Virus record (IMG/VR): IMGVR_UViG_3300045581_000555
Location: 1-36,943 of that record
DNA from: a virus
DNA: 36,943 nucleotides
Direction: 5' to 3' (one strand)
A model generated the notes under the pieces. It ran no database searches. It was not told the origin of the DNA and saw nothing but the letters and a program-made list of their open reading frames with translations. Of the stretch, positions 30,101 to 36,943 are shown piece after piece (positions within the stretch are counted from its first letter, which is position 1; each line of letters opens with the position of its first letter). The translations under genes and the position numbers were made by a program.

Positions 30101-30684
30101 TGAAACCCATAGATTCTATAACTTGCTAAGAGAAGATTTACGGTGTCAGGAATTTCGTTAAATGAACCCATGCCAACGGTTTCCCTGTTTGCGTAAAGCG
30201 TTCCAACGTAGAGCAAAATAGCCTGTTTTATCGCTTTCGGTACTGCTGTCGCGTCTCCATAACCGCAAGTGAATCTGATCGTAACTCCTCTTAAAAGCTC
30301 GTCTCCAACTTCCGGCCAATCATAATCCTCTTTGAGCATGATTAGGCCAACGATTCCAGCGCCATCTACCTGATACCCTGCGCTTGTGAATGTCTGCTCG
30401 CCTAACGCTTCGTCGATATATTTAATGCTTCCAACGTTCTGGAGAGTACCATAAGGTAATTCGATTATATTCAATGCGGGAAAGTCAGGGAGATAAAGAT
30501 CAATCGTCTGGCTGATAAACTTTCGATTTGTTATCTGCTCGCACACTTCGGTAGCTGCGCCAATCAAAGCTAGAATTAATTCGTCGTGTTCGGTCTCGCT
30601 TAAGGGAATAGCAAGATGCGTTTTTGCCTGCTCTAAATACACTGGCAAGGTCGCTGGTGGTGTTACAATACTGGCCCTTATCAC
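30097..30684 (-). CDS. Head-tail connector (gp6-like)
   Basis: A 195-residue protein of the HK97 gp6 / phage_gp6-like connector group, which forms the ring below the portal. It has the IPLSETEHDELILALIGAATEVCEQITNR region near the N-terminus and, later, TIRFTCGYGDATAVPKAIKQAILLYVGTLYANRE (shown only in part), both typical of the family. It overlaps its two neighbours by four bases each. Confidence 0.87.
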   Translation of the reverse strand: MIRASIVTPPATLPVYLEQAKTHLAIPLSETEHDELILALIGAATEVCEQITNRKFISQTIDLYLPDFPALNIIELPYGTLQNVGSIKYIDEALGEQTFTSAGYQVDGAGIVGLIMLKEDYDWPEVGDELLRGVTIRFTCGYGDATAVPKAIKQAILLYVGTLYANRETVGMGSFNEIPDTVNLLLASYRIYGFQ

Positions 30685-30905
30685 CTATCCCCCTTTGCTG
30701 GTCTGCCTCTCCTACGGGCTTGTGGCGCCTCTGTGGTCTCTATTTCTTCGCTGCTATCTGCAGTCTCAAATATCTCATCCTCTAAAATTAGAGCGCTTTC
30801 GCTTTCAATCAGCGCGATCCCTTCTTCGCGGGGAACTTCGAGAATAGCACCCGGACCAAAACAACCATCTGGCCCTGCCATTGTTTTTAACATCTTTATT
30901 TTCAT
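30681..30905 (-). CDS. Small hypothetical protein in head-connector block
   Basis: A 74-residue protein with an N-terminal beta hairpin (MKTMAGPDGCFGPGAILEVP), a short acidic middle and a basic Arg/Gly tail (ARRRGRPAKGDR). The first part resembles small head-tail proteins that begin with a similar Gly-Pro-rich segment and lie before the gp6 connector in many siphophages. Ribosome signals are weak: start ATG 30905 or ATG 30893 are possible. It lies directly downstream of an intrinsic terminator. Confidence 0.7.
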   Translation of the reverse strand: MKIKMLKTMAGPDGCFGPGAILEVPREEGIALIESESALILEDEIFETADSSEEIETTEAPQARRRGRPAKGDR

Positions 30906-30920
30906 ATCGTGATATCAAAA

Positions 30921-30944
30921 AAGGGGTAGGTTGCCCCACCCCTT
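30921..30944 (-). terminator. Intrinsic terminator after capsid genes
   Basis: On the minus strand, after the capsid-associated gene, lies an AAGGGGT/ACCCCTT inverted repeat that forms a GC-rich hairpin with a short extra GG/CC pairing, followed directly by a run of six T. This is a strong candidate rho-independent terminator. It separates the abundantly needed capsid genes from the connector and tail genes and would lower transcription of the latter unless antitermination or read-through occurs. Confidence 0.85.
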
Positions 30945-30953
30945 AAATCCTAA

Positions 30954-31364
30954 TTAAAGCGAACCAACTTTCTTCCGCTCCAACAACGCTACGCACGATA
31001 TCAAAGCTGCTGATGCGTTATTTGCCGGCGTAATGGTCAGCCGTACATACCTTTTCGAGCCAATGTATCCAATCGATCGAACTGCGTCATCGTCCGCAAA
31101 GGTAAAGGACGCATCTGCCGCGGTCCCTAACAATTCAGCCGCTGGTACGGTCGCTGCATCAGAAAGGTTAGCTTGATCGCCGTGCTGTACAAGTACAGTA
31201 AAAGTCGCATCTGCATCCGCCAAACTTCCAGCGCTGATGACAAACTCAAGGCTTGCTGCTGCCTGTAAGTCTATGATCTGCGAAACTTGAGCGGTGTTAT
31301 CTGCAACCGATACGGGACTAATCGCGCGTCTTGGCTCAAATTGAAAATGAGTGTCTTTTAACAT
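30954..31364 (-). CDS. Capsid-associated protein (candidate decoration protein)
   Basis: A 136-residue beta-type protein that lies immediately downstream of the major capsid gene. Recognisable segments are QIIDLQAAASLEFVISAGSL, DADATFTVLVQHGD, ASFTFADDDAVRSIGYIGSKRYVRLTITPAN (both ends only), seen in a widespread, still functionally unnamed phage family with this position. Expression together with the capsid protein and before the terminator suggests a structural, high-copy role such as capsid decoration. The role is inferred. Confidence 0.75.
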   Translation of the reverse strand: MLKDTHFQFEPRRAISPVSVADNTAQVSQIIDLQAAASLEFVISAGSLADADATFTVLVQHGDQANLSDAATVPAAELLGTAADASFTFADDDAVRSIGYIGSKRYVRLTITPANNASAALISCVALLERKKVGSL

Positions 31365-31382
31365 TTTTAGTCATCCTTAAAA

Positions 31383-32609
31383 TTAAGCCAATTTTACCCG
31401 AGCGAATGCTTCCGCAAGGACTGGCATTCCGTCCATTTCCATTCGAGCGACATACCCAGTTTGGTTAGTTTCGGCATACAGCTCAACCAACTTCTGAACT
31501 GTCATATCAAGAGCGTCGACGATCCAGACCTTCGAGAAGTCGCCGAACATTCCGACATACTTTCCGCTGGTAAAGGTATTAGGAACGTATTCGCTTTGAT
31601 AGACAGGCCGTGAAAGTAGGGTATCCGGCTGCCCACTTTGTAACCCCGGCTGCCAAAGATACTGGTTTTGATTGTCCTTCAGCTTCATGATCGCTTTCAC
31701 CGCATCCCGATGGAATAACCACGCGCCTGAGGCTTGATACTGTTCTTTAACGGCGTACTTCACGTCAAAAAGGGTATCTGCTGCTATTGCGGTCGCGGTA
31801 TTGCTTCCAACCACGTCCCGGGAAGTAGGCACCCCAGACGCGTGAGCGGTGAACAATCCTAGCGGCTGGTTTGCTCCTGAACCCGTCAATAGTGCCTTTT
31901 CCTCCGTAACTGCGAATTTATACGCAAGTCGCTCCTGAACAAGCGCCTCAATAGGAACAATGCTCGAACGGATCAACTTGTTGGACAGTTTAATTCTCTT
32001 AGCAAGAGGATGCGGTACGAGCTCGCGGCTTCCGAACTTCATCGAACCATCTTCTGAACCTGTTCCCAGCTCGCTGGTCCAATCTGCATCTGCTGGATCA
32101 GAATCGAGGACTGGAATCCCAAGGGAAAGAGGCCGATCGAGGGTAAACTTTGTAGCAAGCTGGCGAATAATCACCAGATCATCTACGGCTTTCAGTACTT
32201 CCGCTACGAATGCTTGAGGTGCCACAACCGCGCCACCCTCAACGTGATTCCCTGCGGAAAGCGCTCTAACTTCCTCTTCTCGTAGCGAACCAAACCCGCC
32301 TTTAAGGAAGCTGCGAAATGCTTTCTTCACGAACTCATCGCGCTCTTTGGATTCGCTCGATACACCTTCAAACTGAGCGGTTTTAACTTCGCCCCGTCCG
32401 ATTCGCATCTCGTGCTCGATTTCTGCTTGCTTTTGCTCACGCTCAATCGAACCTTTTAGGCTTTCTTGCCGCTCAAAAAGCTGGTCATAGGAGGATTGTT
32501 CCTCTGTGTTAAGGGCTCTTTTTTCACTTTTCGATCTTTCTAAGAGGTCGCGCATTTCGGCAACTACCCGCCCGCGCTCCTCGTTCAATCTTCTAATTTC
32601 TGCACTCAT
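31383..32609 (-). CDS. Major capsid protein, HK97 fold
   Basis: A 408-residue HK97-fold coat protein. The first 80 residues or so are a charged coiled coil (the delta or scaffolding domain) that the prohead protease removes. The mature region begins near residue 100-110 and shows the N-arm, E-loop and P/A domains, with segments such as AHASGVPTSRDVVG, VKYAVKEQYQASGAWLFHRDA, LLSRPVYQSEYVP and YVARMEMDGMPVLAEAFARVKLA. No Lys-Asn crosslink can be judged from sequence alone. Start ATG 32609 has an AAGG site. A 96-base gap upstream holds no gene I can support. Confidence 0.94.
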   Translation of the reverse strand: MSAEIRRLNEERGRVVAEMRDLLERSKSEKRALNTEEQSSYDQLFERQESLKGSIEREQKQAEIEHEMRIGRGEVKTAQFEGVSSESKERDEFVKKAFRSFLKGGFGSLREEEVRALSAGNHVEGGAVVAPQAFVAEVLKAVDDLVIIRQLATKFTLDRPLSLGIPVLDSDPADADWTSELGTGSEDGSMKFGSRELVPHPLAKRIKLSNKLIRSSIVPIEALVQERLAYKFAVTEEKALLTGSGANQPLGLFTAHASGVPTSRDVVGSNTATAIAADTLFDVKYAVKEQYQASGAWLFHRDAVKAIMKLKDNQNQYLWQPGLQSGQPDTLLSRPVYQSEYVPNTFTSGKYVGMFGDFSKVWIVDALDMTVQKLVELYAETNQTGYVARMEMDGMPVLAEAFARVKLA

Positions 32610-32705
32610 TTTCTTTTACCTTTTTATATACGATTTTTTTGCTCATTGGAGCGCGAGCCGTTGGGCGTCACAATAAGAATACGATGATTTCTCTATCCCC
32701 TCAAT

Positions 32706-33299
32706 TTATATTTCTGGCCGCCAAGATTCGAGCTCCTCTAGTTTAGCCCGTTTCTCGTCGTCAACTGCCGATAAATCTTCTAGTAAGAACTCTTCGAGGT
32801 CTCTAGTTGCTACTTGGGTTTGCTGGTATGCGGGGAAGGCTGTAGGCGATACCTCAAACAGATTTACCCGTAAAAGAGTCCTTAAATGAGGTTTGCCCGG
32901 CTCGCCTCGCTGCCATGCTTGATCATCTTTTTTTACCGTAAAGCCAAAACTCATCCCAGTAACGTCGCCGCGCTCAATCGAAGTGAAAGCATCCCGCCCC
33001 AGCGTCGTATCGGGTAAATCAAGCTCAAATTTTAACCCGTGATCATCCTCATAGAGCCTTAAAGAGCGATTTCCCGTTCTGCCGAGAACTAGATCAGTGT
33101 TGTGGCTCCAAAGGGCTCGCACGTCTTCGCTTGCAATCGATTCTCTAAACGCTCCCTTGGCTATCCGCTCAACGAACCCGCCAAGGTCCACTGAATCCTT
33201 TTCAAAAACAGCGGCGTACCCTGCAATCCTCTTTGTCCCATCTTCACCGATAAGCGCCCGAACCTCTGCGCCGTCTATAATTCTTCTCTCTTTATTCAT
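32706..33299 (-). CDS. Prohead protease, HK97 family
   Basis: A 197-residue serine protease of the HK97 prohead family that trims the capsid protein during maturation. The catalytic His is H66 in the WSHN motif (64-67), and the nucleophile is Ser117 in GMSFGF (115-120). The flanking fold pattern, IAGYAAVFEKDS and GAFRESI, is normal. The start overlaps the end of the portal gene by four bases. The enzyme probably also cuts itself out of the capsid. Confidence 0.93.
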   Translation of the reverse strand: MNKERRIIDGAEVRALIGEDGTKRIAGYAAVFEKDSVDLGGFVERIAKGAFRESIASEDVRALWSHNTDLVLGRTGNRSLRLYEDDHGLKFELDLPDTTLGRDAFTSIERGDVTGMSFGFTVKKDDQAWQRGEPGKPHLRTLLRVNLFEVSPTAFPAYQQTQVATRDLEEFLLEDLSAVDDEKRAKLEELESWRPEI

Positions 33300-34861
33300 T
33301 TTTTACCCTCTAAAATCAGCGCAATTAATTGATTTAGGCCGTCTCTATAGCTTTCCCTTTCCTTATTCAACTGCCATTCTTCCCATTTTTGGGCAATTTT
33401 ACCCCGTTGTTCCTCTGTAAAGTCTGCACTTCCGAACGGTTCAAGCTCGTCGAATAGGTGCCGTCTCTCTTTTTCTGATACTTCTCCGCCCCATCCTTTC
33501 GATGCCCTAACCTTTTGTGTTCGTCGTGCATTCCGCTCTAATACCCCTGCTAAGGCTCGTCGTAGGGTCGTGGCTGCATCGTTAGTCGTTGGCAACCCTA
33601 TCCTATCGCTAGGTTCCGAATCGTTCTCTGAGCCGGTATCTTCGCCTTCTGCCATGTCTTCTGCTTCATCCTCTGGCGTGTCCTCGATTTCTCCAATGGG
33701 AACCATGTTAAGAGGTGACAAGTAGACAGCGCCCGCCCCATCGGGTAGCGGATTGAGATTCTCTTTCGCCCTTATTTCGTCAACGTTCATCCAGCCCCAT
33801 TGCCGCGCTACGGCGTAAGCTGCATATCGGCTTTGCGTATCCCCGCGTAAAATCGCATCGACTAGAAATTCAATCGTGTATTCTTCTCTTTCCGCTGCCG
33901 TGAAGAGGCTCCTAAGTAACGCCCGCTCCCAACGAACCAACCACGGACGAATCGTATCGGTCACAAACTCTAGTGCTTGATGCTCGATATTCGAAAAGGT
34001 AGCTCGCTCAAGGTCTCCAATCTTGTGCGGTGGAACTCGAAACCATGCAGCTATATCGGAGCGAGAAAACTTTCGCCCTTCTAAAAACTGCGCCTGCTCA
34101 TTCGTGAGGCCTACTGTCTGCCATTCCATCCCTTCCTCGAGTAGCATTGTTGCTCCGGCTCGCTCACTGCCGCTATATTTCCGCTCAAAATCGACTTTCA
34201 AACGCTCTGCCGCTTCTTTCGATAGCTTCCCCGGATGCTTCAAAACGCCCCCGGGAGAGGCTTGGTTAGTGAACATTCGATCGGCGTAGGTTTCCTGCTT
34301 TTGAGCAAGTCGAAAGGTGCGCATCGCAAGGTCAACGGGGCTTAAACCCTTCAAGCCGTCTGCGCTCAATCCATAAATGTGGAGCATTTGCTCTGGTCGA
34401 ATTGTTCGGACGGTGCCGCCGTCGTTATATTCGTAGAACTTATATCGTCCTCCTTCAGAGGTTTTTACCGAGACCTTCCCGGGGTGGAGAGGAATTAAAC
34501 TTGTGCCTAATGGCGTCGGTTCAATCAAAGCGTAGGCATTACCCCTCAATGTGACATGCCCGGTCATCATCTCGTAAAACTGCACCGAATCCTGAATCAT
34601 GTTCGGCGCGTCATGAAGTACCGGATAAAGAGGGTGATCCGTAGCGCGCTCTTTGCCGCCGTTCGGTAATTTCCGATAAAGAATACAAGGTAGTGTGGCT
34701 ACCGTTTCCGCGATAACCCGCACGCACGCGTAAACTGTTCCAACCGATAGAGCTTCCTCAGGGGTGATATATTCGTCAGACCGCATCGCCCTCAACCATG
34801 CGTTAGCCGATGCCCTCACTTCTGGTTGTTTTTTCTTGCCCCAAAATGGAAAAAGCGCCAT
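33296..34861 (-). CDS. Portal protein, HK97 family
   Basis: A 521-residue portal that forms the dodecameric channel for DNA entry and exit. The family signature is seen in SVGTVYACVRVIAETVATLPCILYRK near the start, then HPLYPVLHDAPN, FYEMMTGHVTLRGNAYALIEP, LKGLSPVDLAMR and FSNIEHQALEFVTDTIRPWL. The last 150 residues are acidic and then basic. The start ATG 34861 has GGGG before it. The order TerL-portal-protease-capsid is the standard HK97 block. Confidence 0.94.
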   Translation of the reverse strand: MALFPFWGKKKQPEVRASANAWLRAMRSDEYITPEEALSVGTVYACVRVIAETVATLPCILYRKLPNGGKERATDHPLYPVLHDAPNMIQDSVQFYEMMTGHVTLRGNAYALIEPTPLGTSLIPLHPGKVSVKTSEGGRYKFYEYNDGGTVRTIRPEQMLHIYGLSADGLKGLSPVDLAMRTFRLAQKQETYADRMFTNQASPGGVLKHPGKLSKEAAERLKVDFERKYSGSERAGATMLLEEGMEWQTVGLTNEQAQFLEGRKFSRSDIAAWFRVPPHKIGDLERATFSNIEHQALEFVTDTIRPWLVRWERALLRSLFTAAEREEYTIEFLVDAILRGDTQSRYAAYAVARQWGWMNVDEIRAKENLNPLPDGAGAVYLSPLNMVPIGEIEDTPEDEAEDMAEGEDTGSENDSEPSDRIGLPTTNDAATTLRRALAGVLERNARRTQKVRASKGWGGEVSEKERRHLFDELEPFGSADFTEEQRGKIAQKWEEWQLNKERESYRDGLNQLIALILEGKK

Positions 34862-34869
34862 TTATTCCC

Positions 34870-36459
34870 CTAAAAACTTATTAATCCGCGATCTTCGTAA
34901 ACGGATTTCGGGCTTTCCCCTTCGATGATCATCATACCGAGCGCCATAACTGAGGCTACAATTCCGTCGATCTTCTCTTTCGAGCGCTTTTTTGAGGGTT
35001 TTATATTCCCTTCCGCGTCCTGCTCTGCTTGTACGTTGCTAGCCATCCAACTCAAAACGGGATTACCGCCGTGATGAAACTGGCCTGATGTAATACGCTT
35101 TAACAGCTCTTTCGTCGGTGCGCTCATCGACCGATAGCCTTGCCCGAACGGTTCAAGCTCAATTCCATCCCCTGCAAGCTGCGTCGTCAGCTGCGTAGCA
35201 TTCCAACGGTCAAACGCAATCTTTCGGATGTTAAATCGCTCCGATGCCTTCAGAATATCGGCTCTGATAAAATCATAGTCTATAACGTCCCCCTCTGTCG
35301 CGGTCAAAAAACCTTGCCTTTCCCAATCCACCCAGTTACCCGTGTGAGCTTGTCTGCTACGGCGTTTTACCGTTTCCCCCGGTATCCAGAACTTTGCCAC
35401 CACCTTAAGGTCTTTCCCCATCGGGAATACTAGCACAAATGCCGCTATATCGGTCGTCGATGCTAAGTCTAAACCACCCCAGCATTCTCTTCCCTCTAAC
35501 TCGTCCTCTTTAACATTTACCGCGCCTTTCTCCCATGTCGCCATAGGAATGAGGCGGCTTTCTTGCTCCGTCCACTGATTCAAGTGTAACCGCCTGAAAG
35601 TGTTTTCGTAGGCTGGCACCTGCTTTGCCTTCTCGCACTCAGCTTGAATGTATTCTAACCTCACGGTAATTCCTAGATTCGGGTTTGCTTTCGCCCATGT
35701 CGCCGGTTCGGTCCAGTCGTCCCCAATGTCAGCGGCGTAAATCACAGGATAAAACGCCTCATCTTTAATGATTCCATCCCGCACTTTCTTTGCGTAATCG
35801 TGATATTCGTAGCAGATCGAGGTTTTATCATACCCCGCTGTAGTCATATAGACTTCGAGCGGCTGTAATCGAGTCCCTGTGGAGGTCTTAAGCACGTCGA
35901 CCAACTCCCGATTTGGCTGGGCGTGAAGCTCATCGAATAGGATTCCGTGAAGGTTTTTACCGTGTTTTGAGAACGCATCGGCGCTTATGACTTGATAATT
36001 GTTCCCGAGCTCCATAAAAACAAGCGCCTTTTTATAAGCTTCGAGGATGCTCGATAACTTTGGGCTCCATTGCACCATCTTTTTTGCCAAGTCGAACACG
36101 AGGCTTGCTTGCTGCATGTCGGCTGCTGCGCTTACGATTTGGGCTCCGTATTCCTTATCCGCGCATAAAAGATATAACGCGATGGCCGCCCCGAGGGTTG
36201 ATTTCCCATTTTTCCGCGGTACCTCAAAATAGACTACTCTACACTTTCTTGTGCCATCGGCTCGCTTCCATCCGAATATGTCCTCGATTATCTTTCGTTG
36301 CCACTGTTCTAGGATAAACGGTTTCCCCGCGTGTATTCCCTCAACGTGCACAAGATATTTTTCAATAAACCGGACGGCCCGATCAGCTGATGCGTTATCA
36401 AAATAGTACTCTGCTCCTCCTGTCTCTACTTTGCCCAGTTTTTTCTTTTTAGAGATCAT
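34870..36459 (-). CDS. terL: Terminase large subunit
   Basis: The ATPase-nuclease motor for DNA packaging, about 529 residues. The ATPase domain has a Walker A-like VPRKNGKST at 80-88 and Walker B GILFDE at 172-177 with the catalytic Glu. The nuclease domain shows WGGLDLASTTD and KIAFDRWN, matching the acidic RNase H-like centre of this family. I chose ATG 36459 with an AGGAG site ten bases upstream; the GTG at 36480 would extend it by seven residues. It overlaps TerS by 11 bases. This is the HK97/Terminase_1-like type typical of cos phages. Confidence 0.94.
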   Translation of the reverse strand: MISKKKKLGKVETGGAEYYFDNASADRAVRFIEKYLVHVEGIHAGKPFILEQWQRKIIEDIFGWKRADGTRKCRVVYFEVPRKNGKSTLGAAIALYLLCADKEYGAQIVSAAADMQQASLVFDLAKKMVQWSPKLSSILEAYKKALVFMELGNNYQVISADAFSKHGKNLHGILFDELHAQPNRELVDVLKTSTGTRLQPLEVYMTTAGYDKTSICYEYHDYAKKVRDGIIKDEAFYPVIYAADIGDDWTEPATWAKANPNLGITVRLEYIQAECEKAKQVPAYENTFRRLHLNQWTEQESRLIPMATWEKGAVNVKEDELEGRECWGGLDLASTTDIAAFVLVFPMGKDLKVVAKFWIPGETVKRRSRQAHTGNWVDWERQGFLTATEGDVIDYDFIRADILKASERFNIRKIAFDRWNATQLTTQLAGDGIELEPFGQGYRSMSAPTKELLKRITSGQFHHGGNPVLSWMASNVQAEQDAEGNIKPSKKRSKEKIDGIVASVMALGMMIIEGESPKSVYEDRGLISF

Positions 36460-36919
36460 CGAATGGGTCTCCTGGGTCACTTGTTGGCGGCGTCGCTGTA
36501 AGCCTTGCTCGACTCGAGGGACTCATACCGAACTCTTGGCATACCTTCATGATGTCGGCGAAGGCTTGCCGCTCGAGAGATTTAAATGGGCTTATCTGAA
36601 TTGATCCGTTTGGTGTCTTAATAACTGGTCCATGCTTTTCGATCATCTCCCGCGCTTTCAGTAGGTTCGCGTATGACTGGCATAGAATCCCAAGCATCAA
36701 CTCATCGGCTTCGGTCAGAACGCCGATCCGAAAAAGCATCGGTTCGATTTTATCCCAATAGGTAGCGGCTTCCGGGCTTACCCAATGTGGTGCGCTAGAA
36801 ATACATCTGAGCGGCTTCGGTTCATTCTTTTTTAACGGCTTTCCGCTCGGATTCCCTTTCAAAATTTTTAGCGCAGTCGGCTGTGGTTTACGCCCTCCTC
36901 CTGCCCGCCTCGTCGCCAT
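36449..36919 (-). CDS. terS: Terminase small subunit, P27 family
   Basis: A 156-residue P27-type small terminase that recognises the packaging site. Visible features: the basic Gly-rich start (RRAGGGRKPQPTALKILKGNPSGKP), then PEAATYWDKIEPML and a helical region to about residue 130, followed by a Thr/Pro/Ser-rich tail ending in Asp-Asp-Leu. I choose ATG 36919, which has GGGGG four bases upstream; TTG 36922 is less likely. The gene begins 24 bases from the right window end. Its normal upstream partner, an HNH gene, lies at the left end. Confidence 0.92.
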   Translation of the reverse strand: MATRRAGGGRKPQPTALKILKGNPSGKPLKKNEPKPLRCISSAPHWVSPEAATYWDKIEPMLFRIGVLTEADELMLGILCQSYANLLKAREMIEKHGPVIKTPNGSIQISPFKSLERQAFADIMKVCQEFGMSPSSRARLTATPPTSDPGDPFDDL

Positions 36920-36943
36920 CAAACCCCCGTTCTCTTATTTTAC

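Noticed and set aside
30906-30918. Short ATATC/GATAT palindrome beside the start of the 74-residue gene
   Set aside because: Only 12 bp, AT-rich and solitary; it can arise by chance and no promoter elements accompany it.
32610-32705. 17-codon ORF and a possible promoter ahead of the capsid gene
   Set aside because: The ORF runs into the capsid start with a poor ribosome site, and the TATATA-like box has no -35 element at a suitable distance.
1-36943. Prophage features (integrase, att repeats, CI-type repressor) and tRNA genes
   Set aside because: None was found on either strand by protein motifs or by eye; the only regulator-like protein is the small ribbon-helix-helix candidate.

Overview
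The window looks like an essentially complete genome of a tailed siphovirus-type bacteriophage with an HK97-fold capsid. It is about 37 kb, of moderate GC, and every gene I can support lies on the minus strand. The plus strand is correspondingly pyrimidine-rich, and I find no convincing plus-strand gene. I see no integrase, excisionase, CI/Cro-type repressor, tRNA, rRNA, CRISPR array or insertion sequence, so a virulent lifestyle is the simplest reading. The host is probably a Gram-negative bacterium: the endolysin is T4-lysozyme-like without a signal peptide, the SSB has a bacterial-type acidic tail, and Shine-Dalgarno sequences are present. The exact host cannot be named from the sequence.

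Reading in the direction of transcription (right to left), the late region starts at the right end. It runs: TerS, TerL, portal, prohead protease, major capsid protein, a small capsid-associated protein, an intrinsic terminator, head-tail connector genes, tail terminator, tail tube, two tail-assembly chaperone frames joined by a programmed -1 frameshift, tape measure, two distal-tail proteins, a large tip/receptor-binding protein with fibronectin-type domains, a tail-collar fibre protein, a small beta-rich protein, a collagen-like fibre ending in a predicted seven-bladed propeller, a small acidic SH3-like protein, the lysis cassette (membrane coiled-coil protein, lysozyme, holin-like protein), a secreted Cys-rich protein and a Dam-type methyltransferase.

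At about 11.5-11.7 kb there is a 200-base non-coding switch region with hairpins and a 26-bp operator-like palindrome. Leftward from it runs the early region: small unknown proteins (the first strongly acidic), a RecT-type annealing protein, a Gp157-like protein, a ribbon-helix-helix-like protein, small membrane proteins, a replication initiator whose gene contains five palindromic iterons beside an AT-rich tract (the likely origin), DnaB-type helicase and SSB. The far-left end holds a nuclease/methylase group: tandem HNH, YozE-like protein, VRR-NUC nuclease, ParB-methyltransferase fusion and a classic HNH protein.

The left-end HNH gene and the right-end TerS gene are the two halves of the usual HNH-TerS-TerL packaging module. 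The window therefore probably closes into a circle, or its ends are the physical (cos) ends, with one continuous direction of transcription. Several genes too short for ordinary ORF cut-offs (20, 33, 50 and 53 residues) fit the stop/start-overlap pattern of their neighbours and are annotated here.
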